Below are positions 51,773 through 63,942 of a stretch of 64,000 nucleotides of DNA, in pieces. The notes under the pieces are model-generated. The model did not search any database and had not been told where the DNA came from. It was given only the letters and a program-made list of their open reading frames with translations. The position numbers were made by a program, and so were the translations under genes. The stretch's first letter is position 1, and the number at the start of each line of letters is the position of its first letter. Source of the DNA: Nephromyces sp. MM_2019. Taxonomy: Eukaryota; Apicomplexa; Aconoidasida; Nephromycida. The stretch spans positions 39,519 through 103,518 of the forward strand of contig JADHZB010002040.1 in NCBI GenBank assembly GCA_015657535.1. The letters are read 5' to 3'.

Positions 51773-54700
51773 CGTGGATGTTTGGCCAACGGTACTGACG
51801 TTTATAGAAAATTCAAGGATCTCGTCTTTTTGAGGCTTTTCTTTTTATTCATGGAAGCATACAGCGTAGTGCTGCTAAGTCTGTAGTATCAGGCTGTTTT
51901 ATACTTTAGATATCTTGAAATGGCAGGGTAATATTTCACGCATGGTTTTTTTTGCGCTTTTGTGTATCCTGCTAGCTAAAATGCAGACTGGTAGTTATGA
52001 TTATGGCTGAAGAGGTCCAGAATGATGATGCAAAGAAAATACCAGCTTGAAGGTGTAATATTTGTAAGCCGGGAAATTGCACAGAAACGTCGGATAGCGA
52101 GTGATATAGCACATTAATTTGTGGTTTTCTTTTATTTTATACAAGTGGGGTTTCAAGTCAAATCTTTTAAAAGGGATTTTTTATTCCCTCGAACTTGATA
52201 AAATGTCTACAATCTTTACAAAGCTCTATCGTGTTTTCCTATGATCTCGTTTTCTCTCCTATGGCTTACTGAGATAGCTTGCACTATTGCTACATGAGGG
52301 CTCTTCAAATATGTTTGCCATGCAGGGCATGATTAAAATGATTCTTATCTACATCTGCAGCTATATTCTTGTTCTGTATGGCTCCTAACTGGTTCCTCAG
52401 TATCATAGGTATACGTATAGATGATTTCCGCCCCCATCAGGAATTTTTTTAGCTTTAAGGTTCTTGTTATTGCTATACGCAAGAGAATATTGCAGTCTGG
52501 GTTTGTGAGGGAAAGTAAAGCTGCTATAGCAGATTCTGTAATTTATTGGAACTCTCTGGAAATATACTTTCATTGATCAGAACTTTTATTATATATCGTT
52601 GGTGCATCTCTAATTCTCACGAACATCTTAACTCACGCAATTACAGTTTGATAAAAACTGGTTATTGTTGTTGAGCCATTTCATGACTTCTTTATCTCTT
52701 GCTTTCTAAGTATCTGATTTCAAATAAAAATTTGGCTCCCGCTATCACTGCTGATTTGATAGCCCTTAGCCGTCTATGTTTGAAGGTACATGGTTCTAGC
52801 GTGGTACTGTTAACAATTAAGTTCTGCCTGAACCAAAAAAGCATGCATTGTTTTACTCAGGATTATAGGGGAACTAGCAAGTATAGTTGCTTTATTTCTG
52901 TATCACCATACAGTTTTCTCATTGCAATTCAGAGTTTTGGGGGTGCCTTAAGTTTTTTGAATTTTTAACTTAAGCGTCATTGTCTATCAGTAATTTGCTA
53001 AAGAATCTAAACTAGCTGTTTGCGCCTCCGTCATTGTATGGATACATGTTACTCTATTGACTGAATTATTCCTTCATATAATAATCAATTAATTCTTTTA
53101 TGTGTTGGTATGTTTCCTTAGACAGGGTTCCTCGTTCCTTGCGGATTCATTTTCCGTTGTTGACATTAAAATTTATGTCTGCTATAGCTAGCGATGGTGT
53201 AGTGAAAAGTGTTTTGCTTCGTGAAAATGAGCGAAGATGATTTCTTTGTATTATTTTTGAGGCATTTTTGCCCTCACAAATTAGTGGATAGTGAAACGAT
53301 GATAAGGCCACCCGTAGTATTCACGTTTTTTGGGTTTTAAATGGAATGCGCTAGCTTACTTCTGGACTCTTACATTCGTTACTACCATTTTAAAGGGCGC
53401 TGGGTTGTTTGATGCAAAAATTAGCTAAACTATTCCCAAAGTGTTTTTTTGCATCCTGCACCTTCGGGGTAGCTTAATTTTGTATTCAAATTTTCTGCCT
53501 ATGCCTATATATACATGTTTGTGATATTCAACATATTTACATTGATTGTTCAGCTGCCAATGAAATCAGCACCAGCCGCATCTCAAAGCGTAGATTAAAT
53601 GGACATTGATCTTGCTTATTTTTCCTTGAGAGCATTATGGTAGTTTCCTATATTTTTGTTTGCTTGCGAAAAATCCTAGGAAAAATATTTCGATATATAC
53701 ACTTATACACACTAGTAAGCTGTACTTGCAAGTATTTTGCTTAAGAAAGCCTGTCCTAGAGAATGTACTTTGCGCAATCTCAAACTTAACATCTTAATAG
53801 GTTACTTTCTGAATTGAAGTTAGCCCGTAGATAAGCAGGAGACAACCTGCAATGCAAGAGGCAAATTTTATTCAAAGCTTACTCTTTCCAAGAATGTCTT
53901 AACGGAAATAGTAGCGGAAAATTGCCAGAAAATCCTGTTACCTATTAGAAGCTGAACATTCAAAAGCCTAGGAGGCGGTGCTACTGAGGGTATATGACCC
54001 TATTTTCAGTAATTACTGGTCTCCGTAATCTCTCAAACGGGCTACCATGTAATATCTAAGGAAGGTTTATTGTTCTAATATACTCCTTGCATTTAAATTT
54101 TGCAGTTTTCGGTGGTTTGCTAGCGTGCACGGGATTTGTTGACCCACAATGTACGATCCCTTGTAACTCTAGTCTAGTTTGCGCTGGCAATCCCTGCGGG
54201 TATATTGCCTTGTTTACCATATGTGTGAATATCGTTTTCTTTCGTTGCGTAGTTTTCAATCATTATTATGTTGGTTACATACGGCTGCTGCTGCATGGAC
54301 TGCACACCCCGCATGGTTTTTTAATGATTTCATGCCGGCATATGTGCCATTAACTCAGTAGCAGAATCATCTTATGGTGCCATCTACGTTGCGGTAGAAG
54401 TTGTGAGGTTAAGATGGGAATTGATACGCAGAAAGTACTATCATACCTAATGTCCACGTCGCGTATGCTTGTGCTTTCTTTCAGAATTTCAGTTAAAAGT
54501 TCTTGTGGTGCCCTCTTTTCTTCGGTAGGTACACATTTCGCGCTTTCGCTCATACTTATGGAGTTTCGCATGTGGCGTGTGTAATTTTCTTGAAATGTGA
54601 AACATCGAATGACGTGGGGTTTTTCAAAAGGGCCTGGTTCTACGAGTCGGTTGCTATTTATTGCAACCCGTGAACAAGGCTTAGAAGGCGTCATTACTGA

Positions 54701-55897
54701 ATTTACATTTGCACAGTATGTAACAACCGGTGTACCAACCCAGGGAATTAGCCCAGCTCCCAGACTTGTAGCCCATACGGGTAGCTTGCAGCTTAGTTTG
54801 TATCATTCAAATTCGATCCTTTTCCCTAAGCGCCGAATGGAAATTACAAGCGGGATAGGAGCATCGGCATCAATGAGCAATGGCATGCTGGCTTGGTAAA
54901 TGGGAACTATCATCCACCTAGCTACTTAGCGTCAAATTATATGACTAATGACCCAGTGTCACACGTGACCCCCAGCACTTTTGTAGTCCCAAGAGAACTG
55001 CGTGGAGCCACAGTTGTCATTTTAAAGTCGCTCTCAGTAGTTTTCATGCTTGGCTGATGCTGTCACAACGTTCACTTTAGTAGGTAATACTGTAGAGTGT
55101 TACTTGGGGATACTCCACGCTGCACGTGTCCTGCTTTTGGAGAATCACTATTGTGCTCATCGCACGGCTGGTGCTCCTGGCGCGGGAAATTTCCCTGCGC
55201 TGCTACCCCAAGTCTAAATGCATGAGATTTAGCACTACTGTTTTGGCAGGAAGCTAGGGTCACAAGTCCTGTGATTAGAGTATAGGCACGTCGGAACCGC
55301 CGACCTGATCGCTAGGCTACTTTCCATCACAAGCGGCTATACCACCTCAGCGTAGTTTCAAGCATAGCGTGTAACCTAAGATATATCCGCTCATTTAGTG
55401 GATAAATGCCATGCTAGCCTAGCATGCGGGCGGTGTTGCATACGATTGATGAGGTAACGGAAGAAAACTGGTACCTCAGGCTAAGTTACATAATGAGCGT
55501 GGGCGCGGCAGGACGCGTGTGCCTAGTGGCTTCAGAAAGCTTGCACCCAATCGCAACGATAAAGTGGCCTCTGCGGAAAACACATCGTCTTGCAGACGCG
55601 TAGTATTATTACTATCTTCTATTCCATTGTTTTGTGATGAGAGCATCCTTAAAGAGTAAAGTAACTAACCGATTGTTAAGCTATCGCTACAACAAGTAGG
55701 CAATTTTTATTATTTTAATTACAGTAACAAACCATAAAATTGGAAAAAGGTGGTGATTGGACTTCTATAACGTCAACTCGTAAGTTAACACTTCAGCGTT
55801 ATTTCATGAGGCACAGCAACTTGTGAACTTTGCTATACGACGGAAACCACTGGCTGAAGGATTTCATGCGCTAAAGTGTCGCCAGAACAATTACAAG
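51773..55897. other. Intergenic, with one protein-like minus-strand frame
   Basis: The 3' flank of SARNP to about 53.9 kb is AT-rich and empty. The 54.3-55.6 kb part is GC-richer and holds a minus-strand frame of about 150 codons (54805-54350) and the tRNA-like sequence. The upstream region of the leucine-rich-repeat gene follows. Confidence 0.4.
55270..55347 (-). repeat. tRNA-like sequence, possible SINE head
   Basis: On the minus strand the sequence begins GCTGAGGTGGTATAGCCGCT, containing a perfect box A match (TGGTATAGCCG). About 45 bases later comes GTCGGCGGTTCCGACGTGCC, which resembles a degenerate box B (GGTTCNANNCC). The ends do not form an acceptor stem and the T-stem is imperfect, so it is not a functional tRNA. 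A tRNA-derived short interspersed element is the best guess. No second copy was spotted in the window. Confidence 0.25.
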
Positions 55898-58232
55898 ATG
55901 ATGGGGGAAAACGAGAATTCTTGCGCTGCAAGTAGCCCTGCTGACACCTGTGAGGAAAGTGCTCTGCCACAGCAGCCTCAAGCACAACAAGTGCTAGATA
56001 GGGAGCAGAATATGCCTTTATCAAGCACCCTACAAAATAACGTGGTTGAATACAAGGAGAGCAGCCTGTGGTTTGCCATTCTGAAGGAGGTTAGTGAAAT
56101 AAAACGAGCGGAATATGGTACCTGTGACTCCAATAGCACTGTAATCGATGATAAAGAGTGCCATCATCCTGATAAGATAACATTCCACGATGAAATCGTG
56201 GTTAGCACAGGTTAGTTTTTAAGGTGTTAAACGAAAGTTTAAAGCAATGTGACAAGATTGGACGCATAACTAGCAGTTTTTCTACCGTAGCTCGAATTCG
56301 CAGTAAGCACTGGTGTCAACGTACCAGGCATTGCTAACCGCAATCTACGCGGCAATACCATGCTCAGGTTAAATTTTATTCATCGCATGAAGTGCTATGC
56401 TTAACCCAAGGAAGATCAATCATATGGTGCACCTGTGCTTATCGAATCTACTTCAAACTCGTTGCATTGGCGCTTTTTTAAAGCATTGTGAGTAAAATTT
56501 TTTTGTGGCATGTTATTTTACGTTATGTAACTGGAACGACAGAAATATTCGTATCGCGCGATATCATTGATAGAGGCCCGTTGCCGTCAATGCAGTTCTA
56601 ATAATGCGATGACTAAAGGGACCACACCCTTTACCACTCTCTAATCTCAATTTATTAACATTTATCTTCTCCCGTTTAGGCCTAGGAGAGTGGCAATTGA
56701 GCTAATGTTCAGTGCAAAAAATGCTTAGCCATAATCTAAAAGCGTCATTATTCCATGCAACTTTAACCATTTGTTTAATGATGAATTAAGAATTACAAGG
56801 CATTGCCTTGTCGCTGCGCCGCATGTATTGCATCTTGATTCTTTTTTTCCTTTATAAGCTGGTATGCCAGAGAGGTATAAGCAGATGACCATAGACTTAA
56901 CACTGTAAGCCTGTAAGCATCGCTACACATTTGGTTTCCAGGTGGTATTACGTCTCTTGCAATCAATGGAATGGCGACCAAGTTGTGGTTCAGCTGCTTT
57001 AAACCTCAAGATATTATCATGCTTAACAAATTCAGTAACTTGAAGAGACTTGATATAACTTTTTCACGCTTGCAAAGACTAGAAGGTTTTACTCAGCTCC
57101 TGCGGCTTCGGGTGTTAAACCTTACTGGAAATTATTTGGAGAGTCTGCAGGGGCTTCCGTCCTTGCCTAGCCTGGAGGTAAGCTTATCTAATTAGTTGCG
57201 AAATGCAGCAAGAGCAGGCAGGCTTAAAAGCATGGAAATGACCATTCAGTACTGTAGAGAAAGCTTCCTATAATATGCAGTATATGAGCAAAAAAATCTA
57301 GTTTACCCCCGTCGGATAAGCCGAAAAGTATTCCATGCTTTTGCATTTGTGCCAAAGCTTGGCTGGAGTGTGCAGCCATTTGTACATCAATAAGTGACAC
57401 TGCCAGGGTTGTGTGCACATCAGGAACTAAACTTGTGGGGTAATCAATTGAAAACATTACAAGGAATGCAGAAGATGCCTAGCTTGAAGTGCCTCATCTT
57501 ATCGAACAATCGTCTCGCGGGAAGCAGTAATTTGGAGTTACTGCCATGGTGCTGTCCAAAGCTAGTGGAACTTTTTATAGGGAAGAACCAGATACAGAGC
57601 GCAGCCAGTCTCTTAGCCTTGGTAAGTTGAGAGAAAGAAACGGGGCTCTTGCGCTTTCTTTCAACAAAGGAAAATTCCTAGTGCTGGTATTTCATGCTGG
57701 TTTCATGGCAATGTGGAGAATGTTTAGGATAATGGTATGTTTTTACAAGACCTTACTTCAAATCTTAAGTCCATACTTTCTTTAACTTTACCAGGAAGGC
57801 TTCAAGGCACTAGAATATCTTTACGTTGAGGGGAACCCACTTGTAGACAGCTTGACTAGTGAAAAAATGCCTCATATTTGCCCAAGTCTACGCATAATGT
57901 TCCTGAGAAATAGTACTGCAGAAGATGAAGGGTGGGTGCACGTTTACCCCACAGAAGAAGCATATAAATACACAAACCAAGATATTTGCCAGTCATCCGA
58001 AGGCAAGGAGGAGGACTCTAAAATGAGTCAAGATGCAGAAATCCAAGATAAGCACAAGACAAATTATGTCCAAAATACTGTGAAGAAAGGGGAGCAGGAA
58101 GGACTTCCAGAAGCGATGATGAAGCACATTAGCAAACCTAGCCAGTTCGAAAAATCAGCATCCTGGCTAGAACAATTGGCAAATCATGCCCGCAATTTTA
58201 GTAGTTCTAATTTTGGGAGGGCACGCGGATAA
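55898..58232 (+). CDS. Leucine-rich-repeat protein (SDS22-like repeats), four exons
   Basis: Exons 55898-56210, 56942-57177, 57424-57621 and 57795-58232 join in phase to give 394 residues. The first 105 residues are polar with a Gln/Pro patch (PQQPQAQQ). Residues about 105-280 hold at least five leucine-rich repeats of the 22-residue SDS22/LRRC type (LKRLDITFSRLQRLEGF, LRVLNLTGNYLESLQGL, LNLWGNQLKTLQGM, LKCLILSNNRLAGSSNLELL, LVELFIGKNQIQSAASL, LEYLYVEGNPL). The last is followed by an LRR-cap-like segment. The C-terminal 110 residues are acidic/basic and probably disordered. Such proteins are usually scaffolds (PP1 regulation, cilia), but the exact family is not decided. ATG 55898 is the first in-frame Met of a frame that is open back to 55784, so an upstream exon joined at the acceptor at 55796 is possible. 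Confidence 0.82.
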
Positions 58233-58976
58233 GCTTACTCATTCTTAAGTTTCATTTGTTTGAAATCGTAGATCAGCAGAGAGCCATTTCATGGCTGCCA
58301 GGAATTAGTAATTGTGGAAAACAAGTTTCACATGCGAAATAAACAAGCCTTCTAAGATGCTTAATATTGCAGGTACTAAATTAGTGAACTACAAAGGTGG
58401 AAAGCAAGCAGCAGGTTATCAGAGGAGTTAACGGAACATCCGTATAAGTTCAATTGTAGAATTTTGTGAGAAAGAGAAACAGGTCTAATCTCGAGTGTTC
58501 TTTTGCCATGCATATCATAGGCTTGCAGCACATAAAACAAAGCTTAACTACACTAGAAATACAACAAAAAATGAAAGGAAAAGCTGATTTATCCAAGACA
58601 GCATGGCAGATATCCTACTCTAAAACTTTACTCACGCACAAAGCAACTTAGGCCTCATAAAAAGGTGATAATATATGTTAAGCCCCAACACAAGTAATAG
58701 CTTCCGGAGCTACTGTGATTATGATGGAAACTACACAAACCACTTACGAAATTGTGGGAGATATATACATTAAGGTATAACTAATTTTTCAGAATAAAAT
58801 TGTAACTTATTGTAAAGCTTTATAAAAGACCTGGTAAATTCCATTGATCAAAAAAATATATTGGAAAAAGATGTTTTTTCTGCATGATATGATGATCTTA
58901 CAAAGGGTTAAGTTCTTCAGCTCTTTTAGCAAATTTGGGTACGGAAAATTTTCACGACAGTGGACAATTTCATGTG
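58233..58976. other. Convergent gap between the LRR gene and the minus-strand gene
   Basis: About 740 bases of 3' flank shared by two convergent genes. No exon or RNA gene is visible. Confidence 0.5.
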
Positions 58977-61900
58977 TTACATGGGTGCAAAACAGCACTC
59001 TGGGCTTCCATCCACTTTCTTCAGTTGGTTAATAACCGAAAGTGGTATACGTATAAATGCTGAGACACCTGAGTCAGCAGATGCCACGCTAATTGTTTTA
59101 ATAAAACGAACAATTTTGCCTACACGCTTAAGACAACAACACTTGTAAGGAAACTGTGGAGTTACATGGTGTACGAGCAGACCAAAGAGTCTATCCGTGC
59201 CTAATGATAAACTTTAGTGGATTTTTTTAAAGCTCTCAGCCTAGGCTACCACCTTCTTCTCTTCAACCAAGAGAGGATAACATGTTATGGGGCTGACCAC
59301 AGCTGAATAAAGAAATTACTTCGAGAAGGCTTTCTGGCCAAATTTTTTTTGAGAGCTGCTCCCTAAATGGAGGCTCTTCGTTGAGCATTTCAAAGCTTAG
59401 CACAATGTAATAATCTAGTAGTTGTTGCAGCCATAAATAGGGTCTACCCACAAGAACTTTAATGATTTTACAAACTCAACTTCTGAAGATACAAAGGACG
59501 TGTACATCTCCTGCAAGCAGAAAGCATCTTATGTATTCGGTTACTACAAGATACTTAAAGATATGCTGAACAGTCTGCATGTCCTTCAGCACGTTCACAA
59601 AACTTTCTAAACTGATAAAAATAAAATACACACTGTGAAAGATTTCAGATAGAAAGCGATTATCAATCTCTAGACCTTAAAATTATTGCAGCTTTTGTTA
59701 CCTCAAAAATACACAATGAAAAATATGCGTACACTTGGTAGTGAGTGTACGTACACTGCAAATTCTCATTTTTGCTTGAAAATAAATCTACCGTCCAATT
59801 AGCGTTAAGCACAAGCGAAATCGTCACAAGCGTGTGTCCCGAATCTATTACAGTCACTGGCATATTAATGAGACATTTTCCTGAATTCAAAAATCGTGAA
59901 TATGCTACTCGCTGGGTGGCGGAAAACAAGAAGAAAGCAGCCAGATTCCATATAAAAAACCAGATTCCATAGGAATTGCAGCCATGGAAAAGCTCTATAA
60001 AGCGATTAAACTATTCAAAGTAAAATTGGAAAAACAAAATCAGTATGGGACCATCTAATGAGCCAAGAAACTCACCGTGTTTTGCAGAATACCGTCAAAG
60101 CTTTGGAATGCCTAAATAACATACGTACACACACAAAAATTACCTCCATTCTCTGCAGACAGCTGTATTTACACCCAATTTACGAGGCAAAAAAAAAAAA
60201 AGAATCGCCATCACAGGCATTACATCTCATGAATCAATATACCCTAGCGAGTTTGTGAAACAGTATATTTTTCATTTGAAAAAATCAATAAAAAACGTCG
60301 CAGATATGAATTTACAAATAAATATAAAAGAGTAGACTAAATTTGAGCGATTTCAAGCCTATTTACTGATCATAGCACACTCCTGTCGTGAGCATATGCT
60401 CAAAAACAGGTAGAGATGTAAAAGCATAAAGACACACAGAGAACTCACTTCAATAGCATCGGACAAGGCTTCATATTCGAGTTGCCGTATCTGTACAGAA
60501 GATTCAAGAGTTTTCAAAAGTCTTTCTGATCTAAAAAAGTCATCCTAAAGATATTGTGGTAGAATTATATAGTAAAATAGATGGGTGTTGTTGTAATGGG
60601 AAAGGGGGACATGTGCGTCTAAACAAACATAATAACCCGATTATCTCCATTTAAAATCTATCAAAAGCTCCAACAAATCCAAGGTATATTCACGTGAGCA
60701 TCTACTCAGGGAGAGCATTCTACAGCAGAATCAAAAAGAGAGATGCAGTATGTATGTGTGTGTGTGTATGTGTGTATGTGTGTATGTGTGTGTGTGTCTG
60801 ATTCTGTCTGTGTGTGTGTGTCTGATTCTGTCTGATTCTGTGTGTGTGTGTCTGATTCTGTCTGATTCTGTGTGTGTGTGTGTCTGATTCTGTCTGATTC
60901 TGTGTGTGTGTGTGTCTGATTCTGTCTGTGTGTGTCTGATTCTGTCTGATTCTGTCTGTGTGTGTCTGATTCTGTCTGATTCTGTCTGATTCTGTCTGAT
61001 TCTGTCTGATTCTGTGTGTCTGATTCTGTCTGATTCTGTCTGATTCTGTGTGTCTGATTCTGTCTGATTCTGTGTGTCTGATTCTGTCTGATTCTGTGTG
61101 TCTGATTCTGTCTGATTCTGTCTGTCTGTGTGTGTGTGTGGAAAGAACTCAAGTACCATTAGAGTCTAAAAGAGAGATGCAGTGCGTGTGTGTAAACAAC
61201 TCAAGTACCTCTAGGAAAAATGCGTTCACCAGGCAGAATTGCTTGCAAATACACAGGTGCCCTCTACTAAGCATAAAAGTACCGAAAAATCATGGACTTT
61301 CCGCAGATTTACACCCACAACTTTGGGGAAACCGGTCACTATAAACGATAAACTTGAAGAAACATAAAAGATACAAGCTTATTCCCAATATTCTGCAAAA
61401 CCCAACAGAACTATGGATTTACTCAGCAATCTATTATAAAGTCGTAGAGAAACCATCTATTATTAAGCACTGTTTCTTTTTTTTTCATTCAATCATTTAG
61501 CATACAGTTGAAACATCATCTTCTCCTTCATAACGCTAGGAGCTTCATTTTAACCCATCAAAATTACACAGGAAAAACTCCTACAGTGGAGTTATGCCAT
61601 TTGATGGAGAGTCCAAAGATATGTATATATATATATATACAGAGCATGAAGGCATTTTGCTAATATAAGCATTTCTTCCAAACAGAATAATACGGTGTAA
61701 AATATATAACCTGAAGCAAGGGGTGATTCGAGAGCAATTCCTTCGCGAACTGCAGCTTAATGTCTTGATTTCCCTTGAGAATTCTGCCTCGTAAATTTTG
61801 CAAGAAACGCTGAAATGACGGGAAAAATTTGAGTTAAAAGATGTTTATGAAGGTGAAATTTTCATGCGAATAATGTCAAATTAAAAGTGTATGGTAGCAA

Positions 61901-63600
61901 AGATATTTGGAAATCAAAGCAATAAAAAGTCTAAAATATATATGTTAGCATGGTAGAAAAAAAAAATCCAAATTTCTGGTGAAGCCTGTATCAATCAGGA
62001 GGTAGAGATAAAGAAGACATCGACAAATTTTTGGTGTACATACAGAACAAAATCCAAAATTTATGAAAACATAAAAAAACTATGAAAAAAATGGTGCACA
62101 AGGCTTTGTGTAAACGCCAAAATTCAAGCATAATTAGGATTCTGAGGAGATGTCAATCATTACAGAAACAACTCAAAAATGACATTCTCAATCATACAAC
62201 TAGCCGCTAAAGCATCAACAATTTCAAGGAAAAAAATACACAAGAAAAAGTTTTAGCCTTCTATAAGCTCTCAGCCTTTTCGAAAGACTCTTTCGTCATA
62301 AAATCCAACTTTCGTGCAGTTTTGATCCTAAAAAATAACCTTACCATCTTCACGGCAATATTCCACTGCTAAATTATAGAAAAAATGTGAAAGAGTATGA
62401 AGATATAAGCAAGAATATGCAAATGAGCAAAACATTAGTAAACTTGAAGATGTGGATCATCCAAAAGTACTTGAAGATGTGGATCATCCAAAAGTACTTG
62501 AAGATGTGGATCATCCAAAAGTACTTGAAGATGTGGATCATCCAAAAGAACTTGAAGATGTGGATCATCCAAAAGAACTTGAAGATGCAAATCATCCAAA
62601 AGTACTTGAAGATGTGGATCATCCAAAAGTACTTGAAGATGCAAATCATCCAAAAGTACTTGAAGATGTGGATCATCCAAAAGTACTTGAAGATGCAAAT
62701 CATCCAAAAGTACTTGAAGATGTGGATAAAATTAATCATTTTTGAGAGAGAAAATAGCTTTTTTTCGTTTATTTGCTTACAACAGCTCCCTTCACTGATT
62801 GAATATCACTTCCTCTGCCGAGAGAAACAGTATATGGCCAGTCTTTTAGCCAATCGGCAAGTTTTTCATCAGGCCAAGCTTCGCCATCTCTGCAAAAAAG
62901 AGGAGGAAAAATATCTTCAGTTTTGCCGAAATTCTAGCACTAGCACAGAAGATAAACAGAGCAATGCAGTGCCATGGGATGGGCAAACACACAATGAAAA
63001 GAAAAAGGCTGAAGAAGCGGAAGAATAGCAGTGAAATTCTTAAATCAGAAATGAAGACTAAAAAATATTTCAAACACAAAATAGAGAAGCATAGACTTTT
63101 GGGAAGTAAGATAATAGAATTGCTCAGATTTCAATTGTGTGTGTGTGTGTGTGTGCAGCGTTCACGAGACTTCCTCCTCAGTGTAAACCATTAACAATCA
63201 AAATATCATGCCACACACACACAAACACACACACACAAACACCAAGAAAGAGTGAAAAAAAGGTGGATATACTTCAAGAAATGCAAAAAAAAGATATCAA
63301 ATAAAAGTGAAAGCAAATATCTTCAACAATATAATCCAAGGATATCAAGTGTGTTCCTCAGTTTTATTACAGCAACACACACACACACACACACGCCTTC
63401 TAGAGTCACAAACATATAGGTTATACACTAAGCTAAGCTGAAATACAAATCTCTCTGAAAAACCCAGTATTCTTCAACATTCGCTAGAATAGATTTATTA
63501 GCAAAAAAGCTGGATAAAATCCCCCTACCGGGCAATTTGCTTCACATTCTCCCAAAGCCTTAAACAAGACAGCAGCTGGTAATTTAGTGCGCTTCTTTTC
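58977..63600 (-). CDS. Multi-exon gene of unknown function (exon chain incomplete)
   Basis: A minus-strand gene I cannot name. Clear exons, in order: 63600-63529 (24 codons, both ends phase 0; KLPAAVLFKALGE), 62889-62781 (WPDEKLADWLKDWPYTVSL; donor GTAAGC), 62368-62345 (8 codons), 61809-61711 (33 codons; FAKELLSNHPLLQ), 60528-60447 (coiled-coil-like, LLKTLESSVQIRQLEYEAL), 60104-60069 (AFQSFDGILQNT), about 59882-59791 (PVTVIDSGHTLVTISLVL), about 59443-59312 (LWLQQLLDYYIVLSFEML) and a final exon from about 59200 to the TAA at 58977 (CCCLKRVGKIVRFIKTISV). Several junctions in the second half are not phase-consistent as drawn, so small exons are missing. KLPAAVLFKALGE resembles the KLPAT-x3-RAL motif of bacterial-type RNA polymerase beta subunits, but nothing else supports that identity. 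The gene is convergent with the leucine-rich-repeat gene and continues upstream. Confidence 0.55.
60751..61140. repeat. Compound TG / TCTGATTCTG microsatellite
   Basis: About 390 bases of alternating TG runs and the unit TCTGATTCTG lie in an intron of the minus-strand gene between its 61711 and 60528 exons. The flanks share the direct repeat AAAGAGAGATGCAGT (near 60735 and 61169), and AACTCAAGTACC occurs twice just downstream. A local segmental duplication or slippage event probably created the array. Confidence 0.95.
62443..62728. repeat. 27-base minisatellite, about ten copies, intronic
   Basis: Tandem units of 27 bases, consensus CTTGAAGATGTGGATCATCC followed by AAAAGTA, with two main variants: GTGGAT changing to GCAAAT, and GTA changing to GAA. 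It lies between the 62781 and 62368 exons of the minus-strand gene and is therefore most likely intronic. Because the unit is a multiple of three, several frames stay open on both strands. The resulting repeat peptides (for example VDHPKVLED) are most likely artefacts. Confidence 0.9.
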
Positions 63601-63837
63601 CTGTGACATCAGTAAAGCATGAGTGTATGTACACCTCAGAGACCACAAGAAGACTTTCGGTAACATTTCTGGTATGAAAAACTCAACAATTCTTTGAGAT
63701 GTAGAAAAGCTTCATTTCGAGTACTTTTTATGGACAAATTCGATATCTGACTGCACATTTTAGCGCTGTGTGAAGCTGCACACACAAGAAAACATCACAG
63801 CTGATACTGCACACACGGTGTTCAAAAAAATAAATAT

Positions 63838-63856
63838 ACACATACACACACACACA

Positions 63857-63888
<32 letters not shown>

Positions 63889-63942
63889 TACACACACATA
63901 CACATACACACACATACACACACACACATACACACACACTTT
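63838..63942. repeat. CA/CACACATA microsatellite
   Basis: An imperfect CA repeat interrupted by TA steps. Smaller CA/TG tracts occur at about 63138-63155, 63212-63240 and 63374-63394, and one at 50513-50530 lies in a SARNP intron. Together they make the right end unusually microsatellite-rich. Confidence 0.95.

Noticed and set aside
60706..61159. Minus-strand frames of about 145 codons rich in Thr-His and Arg-Ile-Arg-Gln
   Set aside because: Pure translation of the TG/TCTGATTCTG microsatellite.
60751..62728. Tandem arrays considered as a CRISPR-like array
   Set aside because: Units are contiguous with no unique spacers, and the sequence is eukaryotic.
62387..63028. + strand 213-codon frame running through the minisatellite into downstream sequence
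   Set aside because: The downstream part is the reverse of a minus-strand exon (62889-62781) with excellent acceptor and donor sites. The repeat part is open only because its unit is 27 bases.
63728..63937. Cys-Val repeat protein on the minus strand
   Set aside because: Translation of the CA microsatellite.
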